From contig JANNHP010000210.1 of assembly GCA_031404455.1 (NCBI GenBank), positions 1-14,492 of the forward strand: a stretch of 14,492 bases of DNA, in the 5' to 3' direction. A program made the translations under genes and the position numbers. The stretch comes from JANNHP01 sp031404455 (lineage in GTDB: Bacteria; Planctomycetota; JAJSAM01; JAJVHW01). A model generated the notes under the pieces. It was not told where the DNA came from. It worked only from the letters and a program-made list of their open reading frames with translations, and searched no databases. The first letter of the stretch is position 1, and each line of letters starts with the position of its first letter. Of this stretch, positions 1 to 7,296 are shown in pieces.

Positions 1-86
1 GTCCGGTGCTCCGCCTCGAGCGCCTCGAGCTCGAGGGGGCGCGGCGCGGCCAGGAGCTCGAGGGCCGCCACCCGGAAGGCGGCCAC
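1..86 (-). CDS. Partial ORF at left edge (N-terminal fragment, unknown)
   Basis: On the minus strand, downstream of the thioredoxin-like gene, one frame stays open to the window edge. Its third codon positions are almost all G or C, the signature of coding DNA here. It reads VAAFRVAALELLAAPRP and continues with Leu/Glu-rich sequence. I place the start at GTG (84-86). The same frame also reaches a CTG at 114-116 that overlaps the preceding TGA as CTGA, like the coupled starts elsewhere in this window, but CTG starts are rare. Only 28-38 residues are visible, so no function can be named. The open frame could also be chance in such GC-rich DNA. Confidence 0.35.
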   Translation of the reverse strand, partial: MAAFRVAALELLAAPRPLELEALEAEHR

Positions 87-112
87 GTCGTCGGCGACGA
101 GCCGGTCGGCGC

Positions 113-631
113 TCAGCGCGAGCGCTCGGCCTTGGCGATCATCTCGTCCACGGCGGACAGGAGCGACGAGCCGCGCACGTCGAAGTCGCGGATCACGCCC
201 TCCGGGTCGACGAGGTACGTCGTCGGCAGGCCCGTGACGCCCCACGCGTCGGCGTTGTGCTGGTCGGCGTCGTGGATCACGGGCCAGCTCATGCGTTCGC
301 GCCGAGAGGAGTCGCGGATCTCGGCCGCGCTGTTGTCCGAGGCGACGCCGATCAGCGCGAACCGGTGGCCGCTCGTGCGCGTCGCGAGCTCGCGCAGCGA
401 CGGGTAGAGGTCGCGGCAGATCGGGCACCAGTCAGCGAAGAACACCACCGCGACGACCTTGCCGCGCTCCTCCGAGAGCCGCACCTGCGTGCCGTCGACC
501 GTCGCGCCGTCGAGCTCGGGGGCGTTCATCCCGATGCTCATCCACGGGGGCGCGCTGGCGCATCCCGTCGCCGCGATCGCGGACACGGCGAGCAGGAGGG
601 ACCACCTGGCGAGCGGGACGGCGAGTCGCAT
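113..631 (-). CDS. Thioredoxin-fold lipoprotein (TlpA/AhpC-TSA family)
   Basis: A 172-residue predicted lipoprotein with a thiol-disulfide oxidoreductase fold, expected to work outside the cytoplasmic membrane as a disulfide reductase or peroxidase-like protein. Residues 1-23 form a signal peptide ending in a lipobox (AATGC, lipidated Cys24). The thioredoxin domain follows, with the active site WCPIC (Cys69, Cys72) after a hydrophobic beta strand (VVAVVFFAD). The cis-proline loop GLPTTYLVD has Pro136. This order is that of TlpA/ResA-like proteins. The ATG at 631 is chosen over the long upstream ORF because GGAGG lies 6 bases before it and the signal peptide begins there. It diverges from the AsmA-like gene across 124 bases. 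The CPIC dipeptide is unusual; CxxC spacing and cis-Pro are intact, so it is probably active. The in vivo partner is unknown. Confidence 0.88.
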   Translation of the reverse strand: MRLAVPLARWSLLLAVSAIAATGCASAPPWMSIGMNAPELDGATVDGTQVRLSEERGKVVAVVFFADWCPICRDLYPSLRELATRTSGHRFALIGVASDNSAAEIRDSSRRERMSWPVIHDADQHNADAWGVTGLPTTYLVDPEGVIRDFDVRGSSLLSAVDEMIAKAERSR

Positions 632-742
632 GTCAATCCTCCGTGTCCGAACCTCGAGCGGCAGAGGTTCGCCTCGGAGCGCCGCGGCGCGAACGACGAA
701 CCGCGCGGCGCGCGAGGGCTGGTGCGGCCCGCTCTGCCCGAG

Positions 743-748
743 TAGCCT
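743..748 (+). promoter_or_regulatory. Candidate -10 box of a leaderless promoter (AsmA-like gene)
   Basis: TAGCCT lies 7 bases before the ATG at 756, and there is no Shine-Dalgarno sequence. Transcription would begin at or next to the start codon. It is the only TA dinucleotide in the 124-base divergent gap. No convincing -35 is visible. Confidence 0.45.
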
Positions 749-755
749 CCACGCC

Positions 756-1499
756 ATGAAACGACTCATCTTCGTCGTCCTCGGTCTCGGACTCGTCGTC
801 GTCCTCGGACTCGTGATCTTCGTCTTCACCGGACTCGGCGCGGCGATCAAGTCGGTGGTCGAAGGCGTGGGTTCCGCGGTGACGCAGACCGACGTGAAGC
901 TCGCGTCGGCCGACGTGTCGGTCACGAGCGGCGAGGGCCAACTGAAGGGCCTCGTCGTCGGCAACCCCAAGGGCTACTCGACGCCGAGCGCGATCGAGCT
1001 CGGCGAGATCAAGGTGTCCCTCGACACCTCGACCGTGACGAGCGACACGGTCGTCATCAGGGAGGTCCTGATCGACGGGCCGCACCTCACGTACGAGCTC
1101 GGCCCCGGCGGCAGCAACATCGGCGTGATCCAGCAGAACGTCGCGGCGTTCAGTGGAGGCGGCAAGGGCGGCGAGCCGTCCGGCGGGAAGGACGGGGGCG
1201 GCACGAAGGTCATCATCGAGAAGCTGATCATCCGCAACGGGCGCGTCGACGTCTCGGCGAGCTTCCTCAAAGGCCAGAGCGTCGGCGCAGGTCTCCGCGA
1301 GATCCGCCTCACGGACATCGGCAAGTCGAGCGGCGGCGCCACGGCCGCGGAGGTCACGAAGCAACTCCTCGGCGCCTTGACGGAGTCCGCGCTCGACGCC
1401 GTCGCCGGGCTGAACATCGAAGGCCTGAAGCAGGGCGTCGGCGAAGCGCTGGGCGGCGCCGTGAAGGACATCCTCGGCGGCGGGAAGAAGAAGAGGTAG
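756..1499 (+). CDS. Membrane-anchored AsmA/DUF748-like protein
   Basis: A 247-residue protein with one N-terminal membrane segment (about residues 3-24, Val/Leu-rich after MKR) and the rest predicted outside the cytoplasm. It resembles small AsmA/DUF748-type proteins: a beta-rich repeat with GQLKGLVVGNPKGY, then TSDTVVIREVLIDGP and the phrase NIGVIQQNV. A Gly/Ser/Lys linker (about 133-150) separates this from a second similar unit with KLIIRNGRVDV. The tail is Lys-rich (KKKR). AsmA-like proteins are linked to outer-membrane lipid or protein homeostasis; a specific role cannot be read here. The start at 756 is chosen because the membrane anchor begins there and upstream codons are atypical. 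It ends 9 bases from the stop of the convergent DUF799 gene with no clear terminator between. It is much shorter than full AsmA or TamB. Confidence 0.8.
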   Translation: MKRLIFVVLGLGLVVVLGLVIFVFTGLGAAIKSVVEGVGSAVTQTDVKLASADVSVTSGEGQLKGLVVGNPKGYSTPSAIELGEIKVSLDTSTVTSDTVVIREVLIDGPHLTYELGPGGSNIGVIQQNVAAFSGGGKGGEPSGGKDGGGTKVIIEKLIIRNGRVDVSASFLKGQSVGAGLREIRLTDIGKSSGGATAAEVTKQLLGALTESALDAVAGLNIEGLKQGVGEALGGAVKDILGGGKKKR

Positions 1500-1508
1500 C
1501 TCGCGGCG

Positions 1509-2195
1509 TTACTTCGCGGCCGCGGGGGTCACCGTCTCGCGGCGTTTCCTCTGATCCTCCGCGAATCCGGCGTCGAGGGGTCCGACCAGCATCCCGTGGT
1601 TCGGATCGCCGACGAACGTCGCAGACATCGCCGGCGCGAGATCGTGTGCCGGGTCCGTCGCCGAACTGACCACCTGGTTCACGATCGCCGCTGCGAGCAT
1701 CCCGAAGACGTCGCGTTGGCCTTGAGATGAGCTCCGGATCGCCATCGCCGAACTCGACCACAACTGCAGCCCGGTCGACACGTCCACGAGCCGCCCCTCG
1801 ATCGCAACCGTCGTCACGGAATCGAACACCCGGTAGCTCGTCCCCCATTGCTTCACCGTGAGGTAGAGCACGGCGTCCGCGCCGAACACGTCGCGGATCT
1901 TGTCGAGGGGCACCTGGTGCATCTCGCCCGGCGTGGGGCAGCCGTTCGCCTTGAGCATCTCGTCGACCACCGCCACCGGGAAGACGTAGTAGCCGCGTTC
2001 GGCGAGCGGAGCGGTCACGGTGGCGAGACAGGAGTACGGTGCCTCGACCTCCGGCGACTCGTTGAGCGGTGGCAGCACGAGGATCGACCGGGGCATGTGG
2101 GCGAGGTACGGGCCGTAGTCGTAGGGCGCGGGCGGCTGATTGGCGCAGGAGGCGGCGACGAGCGGCACGGCGGCGAGCCGGAGGAGGCTCCTCAC
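1509..2195 (-). CDS. DUF799 lipoprotein (GNA1162 family)
   Basis: A 228-residue predicted lipoprotein, last gene of a three-gene operon. The signal peptide ends in the lipobox AASC (Cys17). The body carries the pattern of the DUF799/GNA1162 family: PRSILVLPPLNESPEV, then PLAERGYYVFPVAVVDE, FGADAVLYLTVKQWGTSY and DVSTGLQLW. Family members are envelope lipoproteins with a TolB/CsgG-N-like fold, known from Neisseria as GNA1162, and are usually encoded beside DUF4810 and CsgG genes, as here. The start is GTG at 2195, overlapping the DUF4810 stop as GTGA; AGGA lies 7 bases upstream. The same frame stays open further upstream, but that stretch is the shadow of DUF4810. The C-terminus (about 205-228) is polar and Arg/Lys-rich. 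It probably joins a periplasm-facing complex with the other two lipoproteins; its function is not established. Confidence 0.88.
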   Translation of the reverse strand: MRSLLRLAAVPLVAASCANQPPAPYDYGPYLAHMPRSILVLPPLNESPEVEAPYSCLATVTAPLAERGYYVFPVAVVDEMLKANGCPTPGEMHQVPLDKIRDVFGADAVLYLTVKQWGTSYRVFDSVTTVAIEGRLVDVSTGLQLWSSSAMAIRSSSQGQRDVFGMLAAAIVNQVVSSATDPAHDLAPAMSATFVGDPNHGMLVGPLDAGFAEDQRKRRETVTPAAAK

Positions 2196-2533
2196 TTCGA
2201 CATCCTCTCCATCATGCCGTCCACGAACTTCGCGCTCTCCGGGAACGCCGCCTTCTCCGCCGCGAAGTGGGTCGCGGCGCCGGCCGGATCGCCTGCCGCA
2301 GCGCAGAGGTAGCCGAGGTGCGCGTGCACTCCCGGCGGGACGCGGCGCTGCATCGCGCGCGCCTGCTCGATCTCGATGCCAAGCCGGTGCGCCTCCGCGG
2401 CTGGCTCGAAGTCCTCCGTTTCCACGTACATCCGATAGAGCGAATCTTGATAGCTGCCCCACTGGTACGTGGTCTTCGGCGCCGACGCGCAGCCCGCGGC
2501 GGCGAGGACGCCCGCGATGGCGAACGCCCTCAC
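2192..2533 (-). CDS. DUF4810 lipoprotein
   Basis: A 113-residue lipoprotein, middle gene of the CsgG-DUF4810-DUF799 operon. It has a short signal peptide with lipobox AAGC (Cys15). The mature start YQWGSYQDSLYRMYVE matches the conserved W..Y...LY.Y opening of DUF4810 proteins. The rest is predicted helical with a TPR-like character (HLGYLCAAAGDPAGAATHF). I choose GTG at 2533, which overlaps the csgG-like stop as GTGA. An ATG at 2554 in the same frame would add seven residues (MDPGGAA) and run inside csgG. The 4-base overlaps on both sides suggest translational coupling and a fixed stoichiometry of the three products. Its biochemical role is unknown, but its place in the trio is conserved in other phyla. 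Confidence 0.87.
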   Translation of the reverse strand: MRAFAIAGVLAAAGCASAPKTTYQWGSYQDSLYRMYVETEDFEPAAEAHRLGIEIEQARAMQRRVPPGVHAHLGYLCAAAGDPAGAATHFAAEKAAFPESAKFVDGMMERMSK

Positions 2534-3213
2534 GGCCGCGCCGCCGGGGTCCACTCGCCGTTCCCGATGCCCCGCACGAGTTTCTCCACGGCGTCCAGGA
2601 TCGAGAGGTTCAGCACCTTGCCGTTCAGCGTGGAGTCGTAGCCAGCGGTGGAGCCGAAGCCGATCACCTCGCGCTCGGAGAGGCCGTACTCACCCGCGCC
2701 CTGCACCGAATAGACCACCTGCGACGTCTTCACTTCCACCACGTTGAGCGAGACCTTCGAGTACGCCGTCTGGGTCTTGCCGCGGCCGAGGATGCCGAAG
2801 AGTTCGCGGTCGCCCGTCTCGCGGCGGCCGAACTCCGTCACCTGTCCGGACAGCACGTAGCCGGCGCCGATGAGCTGCTGCGCGTCGCCCGAGATCTGCG
2901 CCTCCTTCGCGATCTCGGCCATGTTGTCACGATCGACCAGCACGAAACGGCCGGTCTGGGAGAGGTGCGTCTTCAGGATCGTCTTCGCCTGCCCTCCGAG
3001 CCGGTCCACTCCGTCGGAGAAGAGGCCCGACATGTATGGCGAGCGGTTCTCGAACAGCCCGATCGCCAGCGCCGCCTTGGGTCCCGAGTACGGCGCCCCG
3101 CGAGACTCCACTGACTGGGTTTCGAGCGTGCGATGACTCTCACTCGCGCACGCCGCGAGCATCGCGACGCCGAGCGAGAAGATCGCGAGACGGATCGAGG
3201 CGTATGCACACAT
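2530..3213 (-). CDS. CsgG-family outer-membrane lipoprotein
   Basis: A 227-residue CsgG/HfaB-type lipoprotein, first gene of the trio. Signal peptide residues 1-21 end in LAAC (Cys22). The CsgG domain spans roughly residues 45-220: KAALAIGLFENRS, KTILKTHLSQTGRFVLVDRDN, GAGYVLSGQVTEFG, then YSKVSLNVVEVKTSQVVYS. CsgG itself forms the curli secretion pore. No curli subunit gene (csgA/B) is in this window, so a curli role is not supported; the DUF4810/DUF799 neighbours point to the separate CsgG-DUF4810-DUF799 group. The ATG at 3213 is firmly supported by AGGAGG seven bases upstream and by the signal peptide. The long in-frame extension upstream is spurious. The insertion around LFGILGRGKTQTAYS may be the region that builds the pore or partner contact. 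Confidence 0.9.
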   Translation of the reverse strand: MCAYASIRLAIFSLGVAMLAACASESHRTLETQSVESRGAPYSGPKAALAIGLFENRSPYMSGLFSDGVDRLGGQAKTILKTHLSQTGRFVLVDRDNMAEIAKEAQISGDAQQLIGAGYVLSGQVTEFGRRETGDRELFGILGRGKTQTAYSKVSLNVVEVKTSQVVYSVQGAGEYGLSEREVIGFGSTAGYDSTLNGKVLNLSILDAVEKLVRGIGNGEWTPAARP

Positions 3214-3292
3214 GTCTTCTCCTCCTCTTCGGGCGCCGGAACGTCTCCCGCTGCCCGCGATGGACCCCGCGAGCTCCCGCACCTCGCCATCG

Positions 3293-3298
3293 ACTCTA
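3293..3298 (-). promoter_or_regulatory. Candidate -10 box for the CsgG/DUF4810/DUF799 operon
   Basis: On the minus strand TAGAGT fits the TAnnnT pattern seen before other genes here. It would give a leader of about 70 bases before the strong ribosome binding site at the csgG-like start. A poor -35 (CTGCTT) lies 17 bases upstream. It sits in the 199-base divergent gap 3214-3412, one of only two TA dinucleotides there. Confidence 0.25.
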
Positions 3299-3412
3299 GC
3301 TCGATCCTCGCGGGGAAGCAGCAACCCTGTTCGCATCGCATCGACGAATCCGCGAGCCATGTTGCCGGTTTCGAGCTTGGACATCGGCCGCGCGGTGGGT
3401 TGTCTATCGCCC

Positions 3413-5023
3413 GTGGCGCCCGCCTCCTCCCTTCCCCGCATCGCATCGGCCGCAGTCTTCGCGCTGGTCGCTGCGTCGCTCCTCGTCTCCTCGCCCCTCA
3501 CCGCGTCGGGCGACGGCGAGACGGCGGCGGGCGAGCCGTCCGACTGGCCGTGGGGCGTCCCGGGCGGCGGCGGCGGCCCCGGCAGCGGCAAGAAGGACCT
3601 CTACAACCTCGGCATCCTCGGCGCCAAGGCGTCCGACGCGGCCCGCGCGGCGCGACCCGAGCCGGGCGAGGGCATGCGACAGACGAAGCTGGAGTCCGAC
3701 CCCTCGGCCGACCGCGGACCGGACCGGCTGCGCGTCGAGATCCTCTTCCCAGGCGGACCCGGCGCGAGTGCGGGCCTGCGCAAGGGCGACGTGGTCTTCG
3801 GCGTGAACGGCAGGTCGTTCAAGCACGGGTCGGTCGCGCCGCTCGCGAAGGCCATCCTCGACGCCGAGTCGGGCGCGACGAAGGGCGTGACGCTCTCGGT
3901 CGAGCGCGACAAGGCGAACGTCCAGGTCCTCGTGACCGTGCCGGTCGCCGGGAAGGACGCCGCGACCCCCGCGAAGGGCAAGGCGCGCGTCGCTCAGGTG
4001 AAAGCCTCACTCTCGTGGCTCGCCGCGCGTCAGGACGCGGACGGCGGGTTCAAAGAGACCCTCTCCGGGAGAAACGGCGCGGTCGTGCAGGCGAGCATGG
4101 CCGGACTCGCGTGGCTCGCGGGCGGCAGCGACCTCGTGAAGGGCCCCCACGCGGACAACGTGAAGCGCGCCGCCGCGTTCGTCCGAGCGAACGCCGGGCA
4201 GGACACGAGCGAGGGCTTCCCCGGCGGCGCCAACTGGAACCAGTCGAACTGGGGCGTCGCGCACGCGGCGATCTTCCTCGGCGAACTCCAGTCGCGATCG
4301 CCCGACGACGAGGTGGCCGCGGCGCTCCGCTCGCTCGGCGACGACCTCGCGAAGCGCCAGGAGACGACGGGCGGATGGGCGCACGGTCCCGGCGGACCGA
4401 ACGCTCTCGGCTACGTCGAGCTGAACATCGTGTCGGGGCTCTCGCTGATGGGCATGGGCCTCGCGCGGCACGCCGGGTGGGAACCGCCCGCGGCCGTCGT
4501 CGCGAAGGCGCGGGCGTATCTCGAGGACTCGTCCGGGGGCGACGGCGGCATCGGGTACTCGACGGCGCCGGGCCAGAAGGGGCAGGGCAACATCGGCCGC
4601 ACCGCGGCGACCTGGATGGGCTACGTGGCGCTCGGACTGAGGCGCGAGAAGTGGACGTCGAAGATGACGAGCTTCGTCGAGCACCACGCGGACGAGGTGT
4701 TCGGCGGCCACGCGAGCCTCATGCAGCACTTCCTGCTCGCCGGCATGGCGTCGCAGGCGCTCGGCGGCGACGCGGCGAAGTCGTACTGGTCGGTCGCGGA
4801 GTCGAACCTCGTGACCGCGCGGGCACCCGACGGCTCGTTCCAGCCCCGGCCGTGGCACGAGAGCCTGCAGATGGGGTCGAACTCCGACGTGAGCTTCGGG
4901 GAGGTCTGGACCACCGCGTCCTGGGCGATCGTGCTCGCCTCGGACGGACAGAAGGACGGCCTCGCCGGGCTCCCGGCGGCGATGGGCAGACTTCAGCCGG
5001 CCCCGCCCGCGAAGGCGAAGTAG
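3413..5023 (+). CDS. Secreted PDZ plus terpenoid-cyclase-like toroid protein (DUF6288-like)
   Basis: About 536 residues, predicted exported. A signal peptide (residues 1-31, core about 10-27, LTASG near cleavage) is followed by a Gly-rich linker and YNLGILGAKA. A PDZ domain spans about 103-180, with GPGASAGLRKGDVVFGVNG. From about 193 to 513 come repeated helical units of the prenyltransferase/squalene-cyclase toroid type, marked by QDADGGF, QETTGGW, DGGIGYS and APDGSFQ. The catalytic DxDD motif of squalene-hopene cyclases is absent, so terpene cyclisation is unlikely; a binding, scaffold or protease-related role is more plausible. This layout resembles planctomycete DUF6288 proteins. The start is uncertain. 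GTG 3413 fits the signal peptide best, and codons before it are atypical (TGT, CTA, TTG). ATG 3359 is an alternative that adds 18 residues. No Shine-Dalgarno is seen for either. Confidence 0.8.
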   Translation: MAPASSLPRIASAAVFALVAASLLVSSPLTASGDGETAAGEPSDWPWGVPGGGGGPGSGKKDLYNLGILGAKASDAARAARPEPGEGMRQTKLESDPSADRGPDRLRVEILFPGGPGASAGLRKGDVVFGVNGRSFKHGSVAPLAKAILDAESGATKGVTLSVERDKANVQVLVTVPVAGKDAATPAKGKARVAQVKASLSWLAARQDADGGFKETLSGRNGAVVQASMAGLAWLAGGSDLVKGPHADNVKRAAAFVRANAGQDTSEGFPGGANWNQSNWGVAHAAIFLGELQSRSPDDEVAAALRSLGDDLAKRQETTGGWAHGPGGPNALGYVELNIVSGLSLMGMGLARHAGWEPPAAVVAKARAYLEDSSGGDGGIGYSTAPGQKGQGNIGRTAATWMGYVALGLRREKWTSKMTSFVEHHADEVFGGHASLMQHFLLAGMASQALGGDAAKSYWSVAESNLVTARAPDGSFQPRPWHESLQMGSNSDVSFGEVWTTASWAIVLASDGQKDGLAGLPAAMGRLQPAPPAKAK

Positions 5024-5087
5024 CGGCAGCCCCCCCGGGACCAGTAGAACTTCGGCCCCTCCCGTCCGAGGAATGTGCCGGAGTCGA

Positions 5088-5114
5088 GCCGGGGGCGTCG
5101 TCCCGCCGCCCGGC
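5088..5114 (+). terminator. GC-rich stem-loop between the toroid gene and the glycosyltransferase
   Basis: GCCGGG at 5088-5093 pairs with CCCGGC at 5109-5114. The stem extends inward by about four more pairs past a one-base bulge, with a loop of about six bases. No T-tract follows, so a classical intrinsic terminator is not shown. It lies 65 bases after the toroid stop and 18 before the glycosyltransferase start, so it could end the first transcript or fold in the leader of the second. Confidence 0.25.
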
Positions 5115-5132
5115 GCGCTTCCCACAGGATCC

Positions 5133-6095
5133 ATGGCCGACCCGCTCGTCTCCGTCGTCATCCCGACCTGGAACCGGGCGAGCGAGATTCGCGGGGCGAT
5201 CGACTCGGTCCTCGCCCAGACGCACTCGAGGATCGAGCTGATCGTCGTCGACGACGGCTCGACGGACGACACGCCGTCGGTGCTCGCGTCCTACGGCGAC
5301 CGGATCGTGGCGATCCGCCGGGAGAACGCCGGGGTGTCGGCCGCCCGCAACACGGGAGTTCGCGCGGCGAAGGGCGAGCTCCTCGCGTTCCTCGACTCCG
5401 ACGACACGTGGACGCCGGACAAGATCGAGAAGCAGGTCCAGCTCCTCGCCCTCGCCGGTCCGGGCGTGGTCTGCTGCTACTCCAACTCGCTCCTCGCGAG
5501 AGGGAGCGGGCTGACGCACAACTGCTTCGATTTCTCGCTCTTCGACCCTCCCCTCGAGCGGGGCATCCTGCTCAATCCGGCCGAGATCTTCCTGAGCCGG
5601 TTCCTGCTCTTCACGCAGAGCCTCCTCGTGCCCGCGGACGTGCTCCGCCGCGTCGGTCCCTTCGACGAATCGCTCGTGGTCCTCGAGGACCGCGACCTGG
5701 CGCTGCGCCTCGGACTCGCCGGTCCCTGGGCGTACACCACGGAGCCGCTCGCGACGATCCACAGGGACACGCGACTCAGCCTCACGTCGCGGGCGAGGGC
5801 GACCCCGGGTCTCGAGGAGCAGTGCCTGCTCGCGATCTACGCGAAGCTCGGCGCGATCGACGGAACGTGGATGCTCGAGATGCCGCTGCGCGAGCACGAG
5901 CCCCTCCAGCCGCGGGAGGCCCGCCTGCTCCGCCGCTGCATCGCGAGGACGACGAGGGAGCTCGCCGGCGCTCTCGAAGGCCGCAGCAGGCACGGGCTCC
6001 GGGTCCTGTCGGACCGGATCGTCAGCTCGATCTGGGCGCGCTCGCCCATGTGCCCCAGCCCCCGCGTCAGGGCGCTGACGAACTCGCGTCCCTGA
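5133..6095 (+). CDS. Glycosyltransferase family 2
   Basis: A 320-residue GT-A fold glycosyltransferase, probably adding a sugar from a nucleotide donor to a surface glycan at the cytoplasmic face. The N-terminus shows LVSVVIPTWNR, then the nucleotide-binding VVDDGSTDD (Asp40-Asp41). The metal-binding DxD is FLDSDDTW (Asp88, Asp90). The likely catalytic base is in VLEDRDLALRLG (Glu185-Asp186). NAGVSAARNTG (65-75) is also typical. No membrane segment is apparent, so it is cytosolic or peripheral. ATG 5133 is chosen because the family's first strand follows directly; a frame-compatible start at 5073 would add 20 unconserved residues. The ribosome binding site is weak (AGGA close to the ATG). The 3' end overlaps the convergent glycosyltransferase by 29 bases. 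Donor and acceptor cannot be predicted. Confidence 0.92.
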   Translation: MADPLVSVVIPTWNRASEIRGAIDSVLAQTHSRIELIVVDDGSTDDTPSVLASYGDRIVAIRRENAGVSAARNTGVRAAKGELLAFLDSDDTWTPDKIEKQVQLLALAGPGVVCCYSNSLLARGSGLTHNCFDFSLFDPPLERGILLNPAEIFLSRFLLFTQSLLVPADVLRRVGPFDESLVVLEDRDLALRLGLAGPWAYTTEPLATIHRDTRLSLTSRARATPGLEEQCLLAIYAKLGAIDGTWMLEMPLREHEPLQPREARLLRRCIARTTRELAGALEGRSRHGLRVLSDRIVSSIWARSPMCPSPRVRALTNSRP

Positions 6096-7296
6096 GCGGC
6101 GGAGCCGCGCGCGCGGAAGCCTCGCGGCACGCCTCGAGAGTCCGCTCCACCGCCGGCGCGATCGCGTCCCAACTGTAGCTCGCGCGGAAGAGGTCCCAGC
6201 CGCGGCGGGCGAGCTCGTCGCCGAAGGACGGCTCCGCGAGGACCCGCACGCACGCGGCCGCGAATGCCGAGGGCTCGTCGGCGAGGAGCAGTTCCCGTCC
6301 GCTCGCCACCGGGTATCCGAAGGCGCCGAGACTCGTCGACACCACGGGCACGCCGCGCGCGAACGCCTCGGCGATCTTGATGCGCGTCCCGCCGCCGACC
6401 AGGATCGGCACGATCGAAGCGGACCACGTCGCCATCTCGGCGGCCGTTTCGGCGACCCAGCCGAGGCGCGTCACCCCCTCGGCCGCCGGCGCGTCCGGCG
6501 CGTCGCCGCCCTCGCCGACCACGCGAAGCTCGGCACCCGGCACCGCGCGCCGCACTTCGGGCCACGCGCGCTCGAGGAACCACCGGAGCCCGTCGCGATT
6601 CGGCGTGTAGCTGATCTTCCCGATCATGCCGAGCCGGCCGGCGACGGGCGTGCGCCGCGGCTGTTCCGCGGGCGCCTCGAAGCCGTTCGGGACGACGTGG
6701 ATGCGGGGCGACCCGCCGAGGTACTCGCGGTCCTCAGCGCTGCAGACGGACGCGACGGCGAACCGGTCGAGGACGCGCGCCTCGCGACGCCGCCAGAGCC
6801 GCGACTTCCGCAGCGAGTTCAGCCGCCTGAGTCCGCCGCGTTGACCCGCCTCCCCGGCGTAGTAGCGGCTGTAGAGGTCGTCGAGGTCGAGCACCGAGCG
6901 CTCGCCGCGGCCGATCCGGAACGCGTTCGCGACGACGATCGTGTGGAACCACGTGACGTCGTGCTCGCCGATGAGGCGGCGCACGGCGTCCGCGTCCTCC
7001 CGCGACGTCCCGAGTCCGTCGGTGTTCAGGTAGCCAGGGTCCAGTTCGTGACGCGCGCGGCCCCAGGGGAACGAGAGCGGTGCGGCTTCGAAGTCGACGA
7101 CGCGCGCGACGTCGAACATCGACCGGGCCGCGCAGATCTCGGCCTCGGGCCACTTGTTCCACGAGGCGATCACCATGCTCACGTCGCCGAGGCGCTGGAG
7201 CAGACGGGCGACGTTCGTCGCGCGGAGCTGTCCGCCGTACGTCGGCGACGCCGGACAGTGCGAGGTGAGGTAGAGGATCCGCGGGCGCGTGCTCAT
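6067..7296 (-). CDS. Glycosyltransferase family 1/4 (GT-B fold)
   Basis: A 409-residue GT-B enzyme for glycan assembly. The N-terminal domain opens with RPRILYLTSHCPASPTYGG, the usual Gly-rich acceptor-side loop after the first strand. SVLDLDDLYSRYY lies at about 134-146. The C-terminal donor domain starts near RLGMIGKISYTPNRDGL (221-237). It carries GAELRVVGEG (254-263) and the donor-binding segment GGGTRIKIAEAFARGVPVVS (301-320), where Glu310 matches the conserved Glu of the family. Several such proteins are annotated as sugar transferases of the PEP-CTERM/EpsH type, but nothing specific to that system is seen here. The ATG at 7296 overlaps the methyltransferase stop as ATGA, so translation is probably coupled. 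It is the last gene of the leftward polysaccharide series. The C-terminal tail is Ala/Ser-rich and not conserved. Confidence 0.92.
   Translation of the reverse strand: MSTRPRILYLTSHCPASPTYGGQLRATNVARLLQRLGDVSMVIASWNKWPEAEICAARSMFDVARVVDFEAAPLSFPWGRARHELDPGYLNTDGLGTSREDADAVRRLIGEHDVTWFHTIVVANAFRIGRGERSVLDLDDLYSRYYAGEAGQRGGLRRLNSLRKSRLWRRREARVLDRFAVASVCSAEDREYLGGSPRIHVVPNGFEAPAEQPRRTPVAGRLGMIGKISYTPNRDGLRWFLERAWPEVRRAVPGAELRVVGEGGDAPDAPAAEGVTRLGWVAETAAEMATWSASIVPILVGGGTRIKIAEAFARGVPVVSTSLGAFGYPVASGRELLLADEPSAFAAACVRVLAEPSFGDELARRGWDLFRASYSWDAIAPAVERTLEACREASARAAPPLRDASSSAP

Noticed and set aside
23..36. Perfect palindrome CCTCGAGCTCGAGG
   Set aside because: It falls in an apparent Leu-Glu-rich coding stretch of repeated CTC GAG codons, which produces such palindromes by itself.
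1488..1530. Possible terminator between the convergent AsmA-like and DUF799 genes
   Set aside because: Only 9 bases separate the stops, and I could not find a stable hairpin with a T-tract on either strand.
2530..3213. Curli secretion role for the CsgG-family protein
   Set aside because: No curli subunit or csgE/csgF gene is in the window, and the DUF4810/DUF799 partners mark a different gene group.
3133..5241. A 702-codon open frame on the plus strand
   Set aside because: It is a shadow of the PDZ-toroid gene in another frame: Arg/Gly-rich low-complexity product, no domain, and it runs across the stop of the real gene.
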